From Citrobacter amalonaticus (GTDB lineage: Bacteria; Pseudomonadota; Gammaproteobacteria; Enterobacterales; Enterobacteriaceae), in assembly GCF_001559075.2 (NCBI RefSeq), contig NZ_CP014015.2, positions 3,844,001-3,908,000 of the forward strand: a stretch of 64,000 nt of DNA, written 5' to 3'. Below the pieces are notes generated by a model, which made no database searches, was not told the origin of the DNA, and saw only the letters and a program-made list of their open reading frames with translations. The position numbers and the translations under genes were made by a program. This document shows, piece after piece, positions 56,200 through 64,000 of this stretch. Each line of letters opens with the position of its first letter. Position 1 is the first letter of the stretch.

Positions 56200-57297
56200 A
56201 TGTTGAAATCTGTAGTTGGACTGGTTCTGGTCCTCGTCGCCACGCTGGCGCATGCCGATCGTATCCGCGATCTGACCAGCGTGCAGGGCGTGCGCGAAAA
56301 CTCGCTCATTGGCTACGGCCTGGTGGTGGGGCTGGACGGGACCGGTGACCAGACGACCCAGACGCCATTTACCACCCAGACCCTGAACAACATGCTCTCG
56401 CAGTTGGGTATTACCGTGCCGACCGGGACGAACATGCAGTTGAAAAACGTCGCAGCGGTCATGGTAACCGCCTCCTTCCCGGCCTTTGGTCGTCAGGGAC
56501 AAACCATCGATGTGGTGGTGTCTTCACTGGGGAACGCGAAAAGTCTGCGTGGCGGGACGCTGCTGATGACGCCGTTGAAAGGGGTCGACAGCCAGGTGTA
56601 TGCGCTGGCGCAGGGCAACATTTTAGTCGGCGGCGCCGGGGCGTCTGCAGGCGGTAGCAGTGTGCAGGTGAACCAGCTTAACGGCGGACGGATCACCAAC
56701 GGGGCGACAATCGAGCGCGAGTTGCCCAGCCAGTTCGGCGCGGGTAACACGCTGAACCTGCAACTGAATAATGAAGACTTCACCATGGCGCAGCAGATTG
56801 CTGACACCATCAACCGGTCACGCGGCTTTGGCAGCGCCACCGCGCTGGATGCGCGCACGATTCAGGTTCGCGTACCGAGCGGCAACAGCTCTCAGGTTCG
56901 CTTCCTGGCGGATATCCAGAATATGGAGGTGAACGTGACGCCGCAGGATGCAAAAGTGGTGATCAACTCACGTACCGGTTCGGTGGTGATGAACCGCGAA
57001 GTCACGCTGGATAGCTGTGCCGTAGCACAGGGGAATCTCTCCGTTACCGTTAACCGTCAGGCTAACGTCAGCCAGCCGGATACGCCGTTTGGTGGCGGTC
57101 AGACGGTGGTGACGCCACAAACGCAAATCGATCTGCGTCAGAGCGGCGGTTCGCTGCAAAGCGTTCGTTCCAGCGCCAATCTGAACAACGTGGTCCGTGC
57201 GCTGAATGCGCTGGGGGCGACGCCGATGGATCTGATGTCAATTCTGCAGTCGATGCAGAGCGCCGGTTGCTTACGCGCGAAACTGGAAATCATCTGA
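56200..57297 (+). CDS. flgI: Flagellar P-ring protein FlgI
   Basis: 365 residues. Signal peptide ends LAHAD near residue 20. Family motifs: [20 protein letters not shown] and [19 protein letters not shown] near the start, and the C-terminal [20 protein letters not shown]. Forms the periplasmic P ring with help from FlgA. Its stop overlaps the flgJ start (TGATGA). Confidence 0.96.
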   Translation: MLKSVVGLVLVLVATLAHADRIRDLTSVQGVRENSLIGYGLVVGLDGTGDQTTQTPFTTQTLNNMLSQLGITVPTGTNMQLKNVAAVMVTASFPAFGRQGQTIDVVVSSLGNAKSLRGGTLLMTPLKGVDSQVYALAQGNILVGGAGASAGGSSVQVNQLNGGRITNGATIERELPSQFGAGNTLNLQLNNEDFTMAQQIADTINRSRGFGSATALDARTIQVRVPSGNSSQVRFLADIQNMEVNVTPQDAKVVINSRTGSVVMNREVTLDSCAVAQGNLSVTVNRQANVSQPDTPFGGGQTVVTPQTQIDLRQSGGSLQSVRSSANLNNVVRALNALGATPMDLMSILQSMQSAGCLRAKLEII

Positions 57298-58247
57298 TGA
57301 TTAGCGACAGCAAACTGATGGCCAGCGCCGCCTGGGATGCGCAATCGCTGAATGAACTGAAGGCGAAAGCGGGTCAGGATCCGGCGGCGAACATCCGCCC
57401 GGTGGCCCGCCAGGTGGAAGGGATGTTCGTCCAGATGATGCTGAAAAGCATGCGTGAAGCGCTGCCAAAAGATGGCGTCTTCAGCAGCGATCAGACGCGT
57501 CTGTATACCAGCATGTATGACCAGCAGATTGCGCAGCAGATGACCGCCGGTAAAGGTCTGGGGCTGGCGGAAATGATGGTCAAACAGATGACGCAGGGAC
57601 AGGCGCAGCCCGCGGAAGAAACGCCGCAGGTGCCGATGAAGTTCCCGCTGGAAACGGTGACCAGCTACCAGAACCAGGCACTGACGCAACTGGTGCGTAA
57701 AGCGATGCCCAAAACACCGGAGAGCAATGACGAACCGCTCTCCGGCGACAGCAAAGACTTCCTGGCGCAACTGTCGCTGCCTGCCCGTCTGGCCAGTGAG
57801 CAGAGCGGCGTGCCGCATCACCTGATTCTGGCGCAGGCGGCGCTGGAGTCCGGCTGGGGGCAGCGGCAGATCCGCCGGGAAAACGGCGAGCCGAGTTTCA
57901 ACCTGTTTGGTGTGAAGGCCTCGGGTAACTGGAAAGGGCCGGTGACGGAAATCACCACGACCGAATATGAAAACGGCGAAGCGAGAAAGGTGAAGGCCAA
58001 ATTCCGCGTGTACAGCTCGTACCTTGAAGCGCTGTCGGATTACGTCGGTCTGCTGACCCGCAATCCACGCTATGCGGCGGTGACCACGGCGGTTACCGCG
58101 GAACAGGGCGCGCAGGCATTGCAAAGCGCCGGCTATGCCACCGACCCGAACTATGCGCGTAAATTGACCAGCATGATCCAACAGCTGAAGTCGATGAGCG
58201 AGAAGGTGAGCAACGCCTACAACACGAATCTCGACAATCTCTTCTAA
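57297..58247 (+). CDS. flgJ: FlgJ, rod cap and peptidoglycan hydrolase
   Basis: 316 residues from the ATG at 57297, overlapping the flgI stop by one base. The N-terminal half (ARQVEGMFVQMMLKSMREALP) caps the growing rod. The C-terminal half is a glucosaminidase/muramidase domain (LAQAALESGWGQRQI with the catalytic glutamate; NLFGVKASGNWKGPV), which opens the cell wall for the rod. Confidence 0.95.
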   Translation: MISDSKLMASAAWDAQSLNELKAKAGQDPAANIRPVARQVEGMFVQMMLKSMREALPKDGVFSSDQTRLYTSMYDQQIAQQMTAGKGLGLAEMMVKQMTQGQAQPAEETPQVPMKFPLETVTSYQNQALTQLVRKAMPKTPESNDEPLSGDSKDFLAQLSLPARLASEQSGVPHHLILAQAALESGWGQRQIRRENGEPSFNLFGVKASGNWKGPVTEITTTEYENGEARKVKAKFRVYSSYLEALSDYVGLLTRNPRYAAVTTAVTAEQGAQALQSAGYATDPNYARKLTSMIQQLKSMSEKVSNAYNTNLDNLF

Positions 58248-58252
58248 ATGGC

Positions 58253-58279
58253 TCAAGTCCCGCGACCTGCTGCCGATAA
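58253..58279 (+). promoter_or_regulatory. Sigma-28 promoter of flgKL
   Basis: TCAA, exactly 15 bases, then GCCGATAA: a perfect FliA -10 with a near-consensus -35 (TAAA expected). It starts six bases after the flgJ stop and lies about 34 bases before flgK, the known place of the class 3 flgK promoter. Confidence 0.88.
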
Positions 58280-58312
58280 TGATCTGTAACTGAAGGATTA
58301 AAAGGAACTTCC

Positions 58313-59947
58313 ATGTCCAGCTTGATTAATAACGCCATGAGCGGGCTGAGCGCGGCTCAGGCGGCGCTGAATACTGCCAGTAACAACATTTCCAGCTATA
58401 ACGTTGCGGGCTATACCCGTCAGACGACCATTATGGCGCAAGCCAATAGCACGCTGGGTGCCGGCGGTTGGGTGGGCAATGGTGTCTATGTTTCGGGTGT
58501 ACAGCGCGAATATGATTCGTTCATCACCAATCAACTGCGCGCGGCGCAGAATCAGAGCAGCGGCCTGACGACCCGTTATGAGCAGATGTCCAAAATCGAC
58601 AACCTGCTGGCCAGCAAAACCAGCTCTGTCTCCACGTCCATGCAGGATTTTTTCACCAGCCTGCAAACGCTGGTAAGTAACGCCCAAGACCCGGCGGCAC
58701 GCCAGACGCTGATTGGTAAAGCCAATGGACTGGTTAACCAGTTTAAAACGACCGACCAGTATCTGCGCGATCAGGACAAGCAGGTCAATATCGCGATTGG
58801 TTCCAGCGTCGATCAGATCAACAACTACAGTAAGCAGATTGCCAGTCTGAACGACCAGATCTCGCGTCTGACCGGTGTGGGTGCTGGGGCATCGCCAAAT
58901 GACCTGCTTGATCAGCGCGACCAGTTGGTCAGCGAGCTGAACAAAATTGTCGGCGTGGAAGTCAGCATTCAGGACGGCGGCACCTATAACATCACCATGG
59001 CGAACGGCTATTCACTGGTGCAGGGAAGTAATGCCCGTCAGTTAGCGGCGGTCCCTTCGCAGGCCGATCCTTCGCGTACCACTGTTGCCTATGTGGATTC
59101 CATCGCGGGCAATATCGAAATTCCGGAAAAATTGATCACGACCGGTTCGCTCGGCGGTCTGCTGACCTTCCGCTCTCAGGATCTGGATCAGGCGCGCAAT
59201 ACGCTGGGACAACTGGCGCTGGCATTCGCCGATGCGTTTAACCAGCAGCACCGCGAGGGGTATGATGCGAACGGCAAAAATAATGTCGATTTCTTCAGTA
59301 TCGGCGACCCGGCTGTGTATGGAAATAGCAAGAATACTGGTAGCATCAGCGCGACCGTTAAAACCGCCTCAGAGGTTCAGGCGACAGACTATAAAGTGGT
59401 TTATGACGGTGCGAAATGGCAGGTGACGCGTCTTGCGGATAACACCTCTTTTGAAGCGACCGAGGATGCGGGCAAACTGACCTTCGATGGCCTGGAGATT
59501 AGCATCGATGTTGGCCCTGCTAAGAATGACAGCTTTATCGTCAAGCCGGTCAGCGACGCCATCATCAATATGGGCGTTCTGGTGACTAACGAATCGCAAA
59601 TTGCGATGGCGAAGGACGCCACGGCAGGCGAGAGCGACAACCGTAACGGTCAGGCGTTGCTGGATTTGCAAAAGGACAGCACAACGGTAGGCGGTTCGAA
59701 ATCGTTCAACGACGCCTACGCCACGCTGGTAAGCAACGTGGGCAGCAAAACCGCCACGCTGAAAACCAGCAGCACCACCCAGGGCAATGTGGTGACGCAG
59801 CTGAGCAATCAGCAACAGTCCATTTCCGGCGTCAACCTTGACGAAGAGTACGGCAACCTGCAACGCTTCCAGCAGTATTACCTGGCCAACGCCCAGGTGT
59901 TGCAAACCGCCAACTCTCTGTTTGATGCACTGCTGAGTATTCGCTAA
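58313..59947 (+). CDS. flgK: Hook-filament junction protein FlgK
   Basis: 544 residues. N-terminal axial motif AALNTASNNISSYNVAGYTR; C-terminal NLQRFQQYYLANAQVLQTANSLFDALLSIR. First of two junction proteins between hook and filament, exported with FlgN. AAAGGAA precedes the ATG. Confidence 0.96.
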   Translation: MSSLINNAMSGLSAAQAALNTASNNISSYNVAGYTRQTTIMAQANSTLGAGGWVGNGVYVSGVQREYDSFITNQLRAAQNQSSGLTTRYEQMSKIDNLLASKTSSVSTSMQDFFTSLQTLVSNAQDPAARQTLIGKANGLVNQFKTTDQYLRDQDKQVNIAIGSSVDQINNYSKQIASLNDQISRLTGVGAGASPNDLLDQRDQLVSELNKIVGVEVSIQDGGTYNITMANGYSLVQGSNARQLAAVPSQADPSRTTVAYVDSIAGNIEIPEKLITTGSLGGLLTFRSQDLDQARNTLGQLALAFADAFNQQHREGYDANGKNNVDFFSIGDPAVYGNSKNTGSISATVKTASEVQATDYKVVYDGAKWQVTRLADNTSFEATEDAGKLTFDGLEISIDVGPAKNDSFIVKPVSDAIINMGVLVTNESQIAMAKDATAGESDNRNGQALLDLQKDSTTVGGSKSFNDAYATLVSNVGSKTATLKTSSTTQGNVVTQLSNQQQSISGVNLDEEYGNLQRFQQYYLANAQVLQTANSLFDALLSIR

Positions 59948-59961
59948 GGGAGCAGGAAACG

Positions 59962-60915
59962 ATGCGTATCAGTACCCAAATGATGTACCAGCAGAACATG
60001 CGCGGTATCACCAATTCCCAGGCGGAATGGATGAAATACGGTGAGCAGATGTCGTCGGGAAAGCGGGTAATCAATCCGTCTGACGATCCCATCGCCGCAT
60101 CTCAGGCCGTGGTGTTGTCACAGGCGCAGGCAGAGAATAGCCAGTTCGCCCTGGCGCGAACTTTCGCCACGCAGAAGGTTTCGCTGGAAGAGAACGTGTT
60201 AAACCAGGTGACGACAGCGATACAAAGCGCGCAGGAAAAAATCATTAATGCGGTCAACGGTACCCTAAGTGATGATGATCGCGCTTCGCTGGCGACTGAC
60301 TTACAGGGGATCCGCGATCAACTGATGAACCTGGCAAACAGCACTGACGGTAATAACCGTTACATCTTTGCGGGTTACAAAACCGACGCTGCACCGTTTT
60401 CGCAGGCTGACGGCACCTATAACGGCGGTACGGAGAGTATCACTCAGCAGGTGGATGCTTCTCGTACTATGGTGATTGGTCACACCGGCAACAAAATTTT
60501 CGACACCATCACCAGCAATTCTGTTCCTGAACCTAATAACGGGACCTCCGAAACCAGTCTTTTCAAAATGCTGGATTCAGCGATTGCCTCGCTAAAATCA
60601 CCGGTCGGTGATGATGAGACGCTGAAAGCGGATGCTAAAGCTGTTATGGAAAAAACCAACCGTGGACTGAGAAACTCCCTGAATAACGTACTTAGCGTGC
60701 GTGCGGAGCTGGGGACACAACTGAAGGAATTGCAGAGTCTGGACTCGCTGGGCACCGATCGCGCACTTGGGCAAACGCAGCAGATGAGTAATCTGGTGGA
60801 TGTGGACTGGAACGCGGCCATTTCATCGTACGTCATGCAGCAGGCGGCGCTCCAGGCATCCTATAAAGCCTTCACCGATATGCAGGGGATGTCGCTGTTC
60901 CAGCTCAACCGCTAA
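59962..60915 (+). CDS. flgL: Hook-filament junction protein FlgL
   Basis: 317 residues, flagellin-related. N-terminus MRISTQMMYQQNMRGITNSQ and SGKRVINPSDDPIAASQAV are typical; C-terminus includes ASYKAFTDMQGMSLFQLNR. Placed between FlgK and the filament. It lies 14 bases after flgK. Confidence 0.96.
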   Translation: MRISTQMMYQQNMRGITNSQAEWMKYGEQMSSGKRVINPSDDPIAASQAVVLSQAQAENSQFALARTFATQKVSLEENVLNQVTTAIQSAQEKIINAVNGTLSDDDRASLATDLQGIRDQLMNLANSTDGNNRYIFAGYKTDAAPFSQADGTYNGGTESITQQVDASRTMVIGHTGNKIFDTITSNSVPEPNNGTSETSLFKMLDSAIASLKSPVGDDETLKADAKAVMEKTNRGLRNSLNNVLSVRAELGTQLKELQSLDSLGTDRALGQTQQMSNLVDVDWNAAISSYVMQQAALQASYKAFTDMQGMSLFQLNR

Positions 60916-60957
60916 TACCGATTTGAAACATATCATGAAACTGGGTATGTTTTGTCT

Positions 60958-60993
60958 GCCCGCTCCATCTCACCCCGGAGCGGGCATTTTTTT
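60958..60993 (+). terminator. Rho-independent terminator after flgL
   Basis: Stem GCCCGCTCC/GGAGCGGGC with a 10-base loop, followed by A and seven T residues. Confidence 0.88.
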
Positions 60994-60998
60994 GTCGG

Positions 60999-62192
60999 TT
61001 ACACGCTAACCCGCAGATGAGCAGATGAACGCTTTCCCGCCAGTCTGATGACCAGCGCAATGGCACCGCTAAGGGTGGCCAGCGCGACGACGCCTTGCCA
61101 GTTTGCCAGCGCATAGATCTGACTGCCGAGCACCGAGCCGAGCGCCATGCCGATAAAGACGACGCTGAACAACAGTGCGTTCAGACGGCCTCTGGCCTGC
61201 GGTTCGAGGCTATAGACCAGATTCTGGTGCGCCACCAGACTTGATTGCAGTCCCAGGTCAAAGCCGACGGCGGAGAGCGCAATCAGCAACCACTGACCCT
61301 GCACGGGTAAGGCGGGTAACAGGAACATCAGCGCAAAAGAGATGGTCACCAGCAACGCCCCCAGTTGCGTCACTTTTTCGGCCCCTATCTTATCTGCCAG
61401 ATGACCGGCCAACGGTGCGGCCAGCGCGCCAGCAGCCCCGGCGATACCAAATGCCCCCGCAGCGGCGCTGCCCATCTGATAATGTCCGGCAAGCATGACG
61501 GCCAGCGTTGACCAGAACGCGCTGAACGCGACGGACAGAAACCCCTGAGCCAGGGCGGCACGACGCAGTGCCGGGTAGCGACGCCATAACTGCGCCAGGC
61601 TCACCATCAGCGCGGGATAACTCAGCGTGGAATGGGCAGCAAACGCGGGCAGGACTTTCCACAGCAACACGCCGACCAGCGCAATACTGAGCGCGGCGAG
61701 TTGATACATTTCCCGCCAGCCAAAGGCTTCTCCGACCAGACCACTCACGGTGCGTGACAACAAAATGCCCAGCAGCAGGCCGGTCATCACGGTCCCGACC
61801 GTTTTTCCCTGCTTACCTTCTGGGGCAAGTATTGCCGCCGCCGGGACGATATCCTGCGCCATCGTTGCCGCCATCCCCAGCAACAGGCTTACTGTCAGCA
61901 AAGAATGCATCTGGTCAGTGACGCTACAGGCCAGCAGCAGCAGGGCGAGCGCTGCGCTTTTCATCAGAATGAGCCTCCGCCGGTCGTAACGGTCGCCGAG
62001 CGGCAATAAGAACAGGATCCCGAGCGCATAGCCGGCCTGCGTTAACGTGGGCACCAGTCCCATGCCGGTGATGCTGAGTGCCAAATCGGCCCCCATTAGC
62101 GGTAACAATGGTTGTGCATAGTAGATGGCGGCGACACTGAAGCCTGCGCCCAGCGCCAGAACAAAGATCAGCCAACGAGACGGTGTGTGCAT
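60999..62192 (-). CDS. MFS transporter (drug/sugar efflux type)
   Basis: 397 residues, 12 membrane segments. Loop 2-3 has the MFS motif LPLGDRYDRRRLILM. The start MHTPSRWLIFVLALGAGF and YYAQPLLPLMGADL are typical of the arabinose-efflux-like MFS branch that also contains YnfM. The substrate is unknown. It is divergent from a LysR gene, 110 bases away, which probably controls it. The pair is absent between flgL and rne in E. coli K-12, so it is an accessory insertion. Confidence 0.85.
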   Translation of the reverse strand: MHTPSRWLIFVLALGAGFSVAAIYYAQPLLPLMGADLALSITGMGLVPTLTQAGYALGILFLLPLGDRYDRRRLILMKSAALALLLLACSVTDQMHSLLTVSLLLGMAATMAQDIVPAAAILAPEGKQGKTVGTVMTGLLLGILLSRTVSGLVGEAFGWREMYQLAALSIALVGVLLWKVLPAFAAHSTLSYPALMVSLAQLWRRYPALRRAALAQGFLSVAFSAFWSTLAVMLAGHYQMGSAAAGAFGIAGAAGALAAPLAGHLADKIGAEKVTQLGALLVTISFALMFLLPALPVQGQWLLIALSAVGFDLGLQSSLVAHQNLVYSLEPQARGRLNALLFSVVFIGMALGSVLGSQIYALANWQGVVALATLSGAIALVIRLAGKRSSAHLRVSV

Positions 62193-62274
62193 TTAAAAAT
62201 CCTCAATCACAGGTGTGAGGCTATTTTTCTCTGAACGTCGGTGGCCTGGTAGTCAGCAAAGTGGTAAAACCATT

Positions 62275-62289
62275 ATACGTAAAGCGTAT
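62275..62289. promoter_or_regulatory. Possible LysR operator between the divergent MFS and LysR genes
   Basis: ATACG-TAAAG-CGTAT is a perfect inverted repeat with the T-N11-A spacing of LysR-type boxes. It lies 13 bases before the LysR start, in the shared gap. Confidence 0.6.
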
Positions 62290-62302
62290 GAGCACCGGAT
62301 AA

Positions 62303-63238
62303 ATGAAAAAGAATGAGCGTATAGACAGGGTGGAACTGATGCGAACGTTTGTGCGCATCGTGGAGGCCGGATCGTTGTCAGCGGCCGCTCGTCAGTTGAA
62401 CACGACCCAGGCGACAATCAGTCGGCGGTTGCAGTCGCTGGAGGCAATGCTGGGGGTGAAACTGGTCTTACGTACCACGCACGCCATGAAGCTTACGGAC
62501 GACGGCGAGCGCGGATACCAGCACGCCAAACATATCATTGATGCCTGGCTGGCGTTAGAGGACGGACTCAACGTCACGGAAGATGAGCCCGTCGGGACAT
62601 TGCGGGTGCGGGCTCCGCATGCTTTTGGTCAGCAGCAGCTCCTCACGCCGTTACTGAACTTTTTAGCGCGCTATCCCAATCTGTCGGTGGAGTGGATGCT
62701 CAACGATAAAACGGTCGATTTTCTCAGCGACAATATCGACTGTGCGATCCGCGTAGGCGTGGAGGTCGATCCGGCAACGGTTTCTGTGCTGCTGGCGGAA
62801 GTCCCGCGTAGCGTGGTCGCGTCACCGGCGCTGCTGGCGCAATTTGCAACGATCTCGGTGCCAGAACAGCTATCGTCACTGCCCTGGATTGCCGTCAATA
62901 CTTTCTACCAACATAACGTCTCGCTTAGCCATCAGCACAGTCGGGAGCCGGTGACCTTTCCGATCACGCCGCGACTGAGTACCGACAGTATCTATGTAGC
63001 GCGCAATGCTGCGCTGGCGGGGTTAGGCGTGGTGGTGGTGTCAAGCTGGACGGTGACCGAGGATATCGCGCAAGGGCGACTCGTCGAGCTGGTTTCTGAC
63101 TGGCAGGCCGCACCTTTGCCGGTGCACCTGGTCTATCCCTGGGCACGTTATTATCCCACTCGCCTGCGAAAATTTCTGGAATTGATGAAAAAGGTGATGC
63201 CGGAACTGGCGGGAATGCGCCGACCTGAAGGGGAATAA
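62303..63238 (+). CDS. LysR-family transcriptional regulator
   Basis: 311 residues. The winged helix is at residues ~10-70: LMRTFVRIVEAGSLSAAARQ and LNTTQATISRRLQSLEAMLGVKL in segments. The effector domain follows (GTLRVRAPHAFGQQQLLTPLL; CAIRVGVEVDPATVSVLLAEV), of the CrgA-like subgroup. The divergent MFS gene and the palindrome between them suggest it controls that transporter and itself. Inducer unknown. Confidence 0.86.
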   Translation: MKKNERIDRVELMRTFVRIVEAGSLSAAARQLNTTQATISRRLQSLEAMLGVKLVLRTTHAMKLTDDGERGYQHAKHIIDAWLALEDGLNVTEDEPVGTLRVRAPHAFGQQQLLTPLLNFLARYPNLSVEWMLNDKTVDFLSDNIDCAIRVGVEVDPATVSVLLAEVPRSVVASPALLAQFATISVPEQLSSLPWIAVNTFYQHNVSLSHQHSREPVTFPITPRLSTDSIYVARNAALAGLGVVVVSSWTVTEDIAQGRLVELVSDWQAAPLPVHLVYPWARYYPTRLRKFLELMKKVMPELAGMRRPEGE

Positions 63239-63240
63239 AA

Positions 63241-63265
63241 AAGCCGACCCTGAGGTCGGCTTTTT
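63241..63265. terminator. Bidirectional terminator between the LysR gene and rne
   Basis: Stem AAGCCGACC/GGTCGGCTT with loop CTGA; T run on the plus strand and A run before it (T on the minus strand). It serves both convergent genes. Confidence 0.85.
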
Positions 63266-63277
63266 ACGCTGTCGATT

Positions 63278-64000
63278 TTACTCGACAGGCTGAGGACGAG
63301 TCGGTCCAGCGGAGGCACTGTGTGACGCACTGTGACCACCTGCGGCGCCTTTGCCATCAAAGGCGAAAGCAGGGCGCTGCCAGTCACTGTGACGTGGCGC
63401 TTCCGGCACATATTCCGGTGCTGGCGCACGAGTCATCGGCGCAGCGGCGTGGCTGTGCTCAGCAACAGGTTCTGCCGCGACTGGTGCTGCGACTTCTGCG
63501 ACCGGTGCAACGACAACGGGTTCGGATACTGGCGCTGGCGTGGTTGGCGCTTCAACGATCACAGGCGCTTGAACCGGTTCTGCAACGATTTCAGGCTCTG
63601 CAACGATTTCAGGTTCTGCAACGATTTCAGGCTCTGCAACCACTTCAGGTTCAGCCGCAACCTCGTCAGGCGCTGCAGTCACTGTTTCAGGCTCTACCGT
63701 AACCACCTCTGGTGTCTCTTCAACGACCGGAGCGGTTTCCTGCATTTCAGCGACAGGCTCTGCCTGAGCGGCAACCTCTTCGGCGACCGGCACATCGGCG
63801 TCGGCAATCATCTGCGGCTCTTCAACCACCGGGGCGGCAATCACTTCCGGATGCGTCGTTTCAACCACAGCTTCAGCCTGAACCGGTGCTTCTGCTTTCG
63901 TTTCAACGACAGCTTCAACGACCGGTTCGACTGCGGCAACGGTTTCAACGGCGGTAGCTACGGCTTGCGGTTCGGTCACGACAGGCTGTGCCTGTACCTG
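63278..64000 (-). CDS. rne: Ribonuclease E, C-terminal part (5' end outside window)
   Basis: 240 C-terminal residues are visible; the frame is open at the right edge. The region is acidic, proline- and valine-rich, without catalytic motifs, as in the degradosome scaffold half of RNase E. The last segment, with EAPRHSDWQRPAFAFDGKGAAGG in pieces, is the conserved PNPase-binding microdomain near the end. A run of EPEIVA repeats lies before it. Position after flgL matches E. coli, apart from the inserted MFS/LysR pair. Confidence 0.95.
   Translation of the reverse strand, partial: QVQAQPVVTEPQAVATAVETVAAVEPVVEAVVETKAEAPVQAEAVVETTHPEVIAAPVVEEPQMIADADVPVAEEVAAQAEPVAEMQETAPVVEETPEVVTVEPETVTAAPDEVAAEPEVVAEPEIVAEPEIVAEPEIVAEPVQAPVIVEAPTTPAPVSEPVVVAPVAEVAAPVAAEPVAEHSHAAAPMTRAPAPEYVPEAPRHSDWQRPAFAFDGKGAAGGHSASHSASAGPTRPQPVE
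63579..63650 (-). repeat. 18-bp tandem repeats within rne
   Basis: Four consecutive 18-bp units (TCTGCAACGATTTCAGGC with small changes in the last) encode EPEIVA-type hexapeptides in the scaffold region. In-frame, so copy number can change without breaking the gene. Confidence 0.85.

Noticed and set aside
57138..58256. 372-codon minus-strand frame opposite flgJ
   Set aside because: Antisense to flgI/flgJ with low-complexity His/Arg-rich content; the flgJ frame has clear motifs.

Overview
This is chromosomal DNA of a member of the Enterobacteriaceae, most likely Citrobacter or a close relative in the Citrobacter/Salmonella group. Gene order follows the E. coli K-12 agp-to-rne segment almost throughout, and the proteins are close to K-12 versions, but several K-12 islands are absent. 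rutA-G is missing beside rutR, pgaABCD is missing between phoH and the tRNA-Ser gene, and two extra genes lie between flgL and rne. No transposase, phage gene or CRISPR array was seen.

Layout: (1) 1-2.5 kb, accessory genes: a cut TlpA-like thiol protein, an orphan helix-turn-helix protein, a TauE/SafE permease and an ArsR-type regulator. (2) 2.6-12.5 kb: agp, yccJ-wrbA, ymdF, rutR, an LprI-like gene, and the divergent putA/putP pair with PutA half-sites between them. (3) 12.5-17.3 kb: Fur-controlled efeUOB and phoH. (4) 17.3-17.7 kb: a tRNA-Ser(GGA) gene followed by a partial tandem repeat that copies the tRNA 3' end and its terminator and contains a string of hairpins. (5) 17.9-20.8 kb: ghrA, ycdX, ycdY, ycdZ. 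(6) 20.9-25.8 kb: the divergent curli operons csgDEFG and csgBAC, then ymdA. (7) 25.9-33.7 kb: ymdB-clsC, opgC, opgGH, yceK. (8) 33.7-45.2 kb: msyB, mdtG, lpxL, trhO, yceI-yceJ, yceO, solA, bssS, dinI, pyrC, yceB, grxB, mdtH. (9) 45.5-49.3 kb: rimJ, yceH, mviM, murJ. (10) 49.4-60.9 kb: the complete flg cluster (flgN-flgM-flgA leftward, flgBCDEFGHIJKL rightward). (11) 61-64 kb: a divergent MFS/LysR pair and the 3' third of rne.

The window holds two complete surface-structure systems with opposite life styles: curli (biofilm) and the flagellar rod, hook and filament-junction genes (motility). It also carries envelope functions: osmoregulated glucans, lipid A acylation, the lipid II flippase and cardiolipin synthase. 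Most genes are well-known core genes with intact reading frames. The least explained piece is the repeat behind the tRNA-Ser gene, which resembles in design the tandem repeats behind E. coli tyrT.
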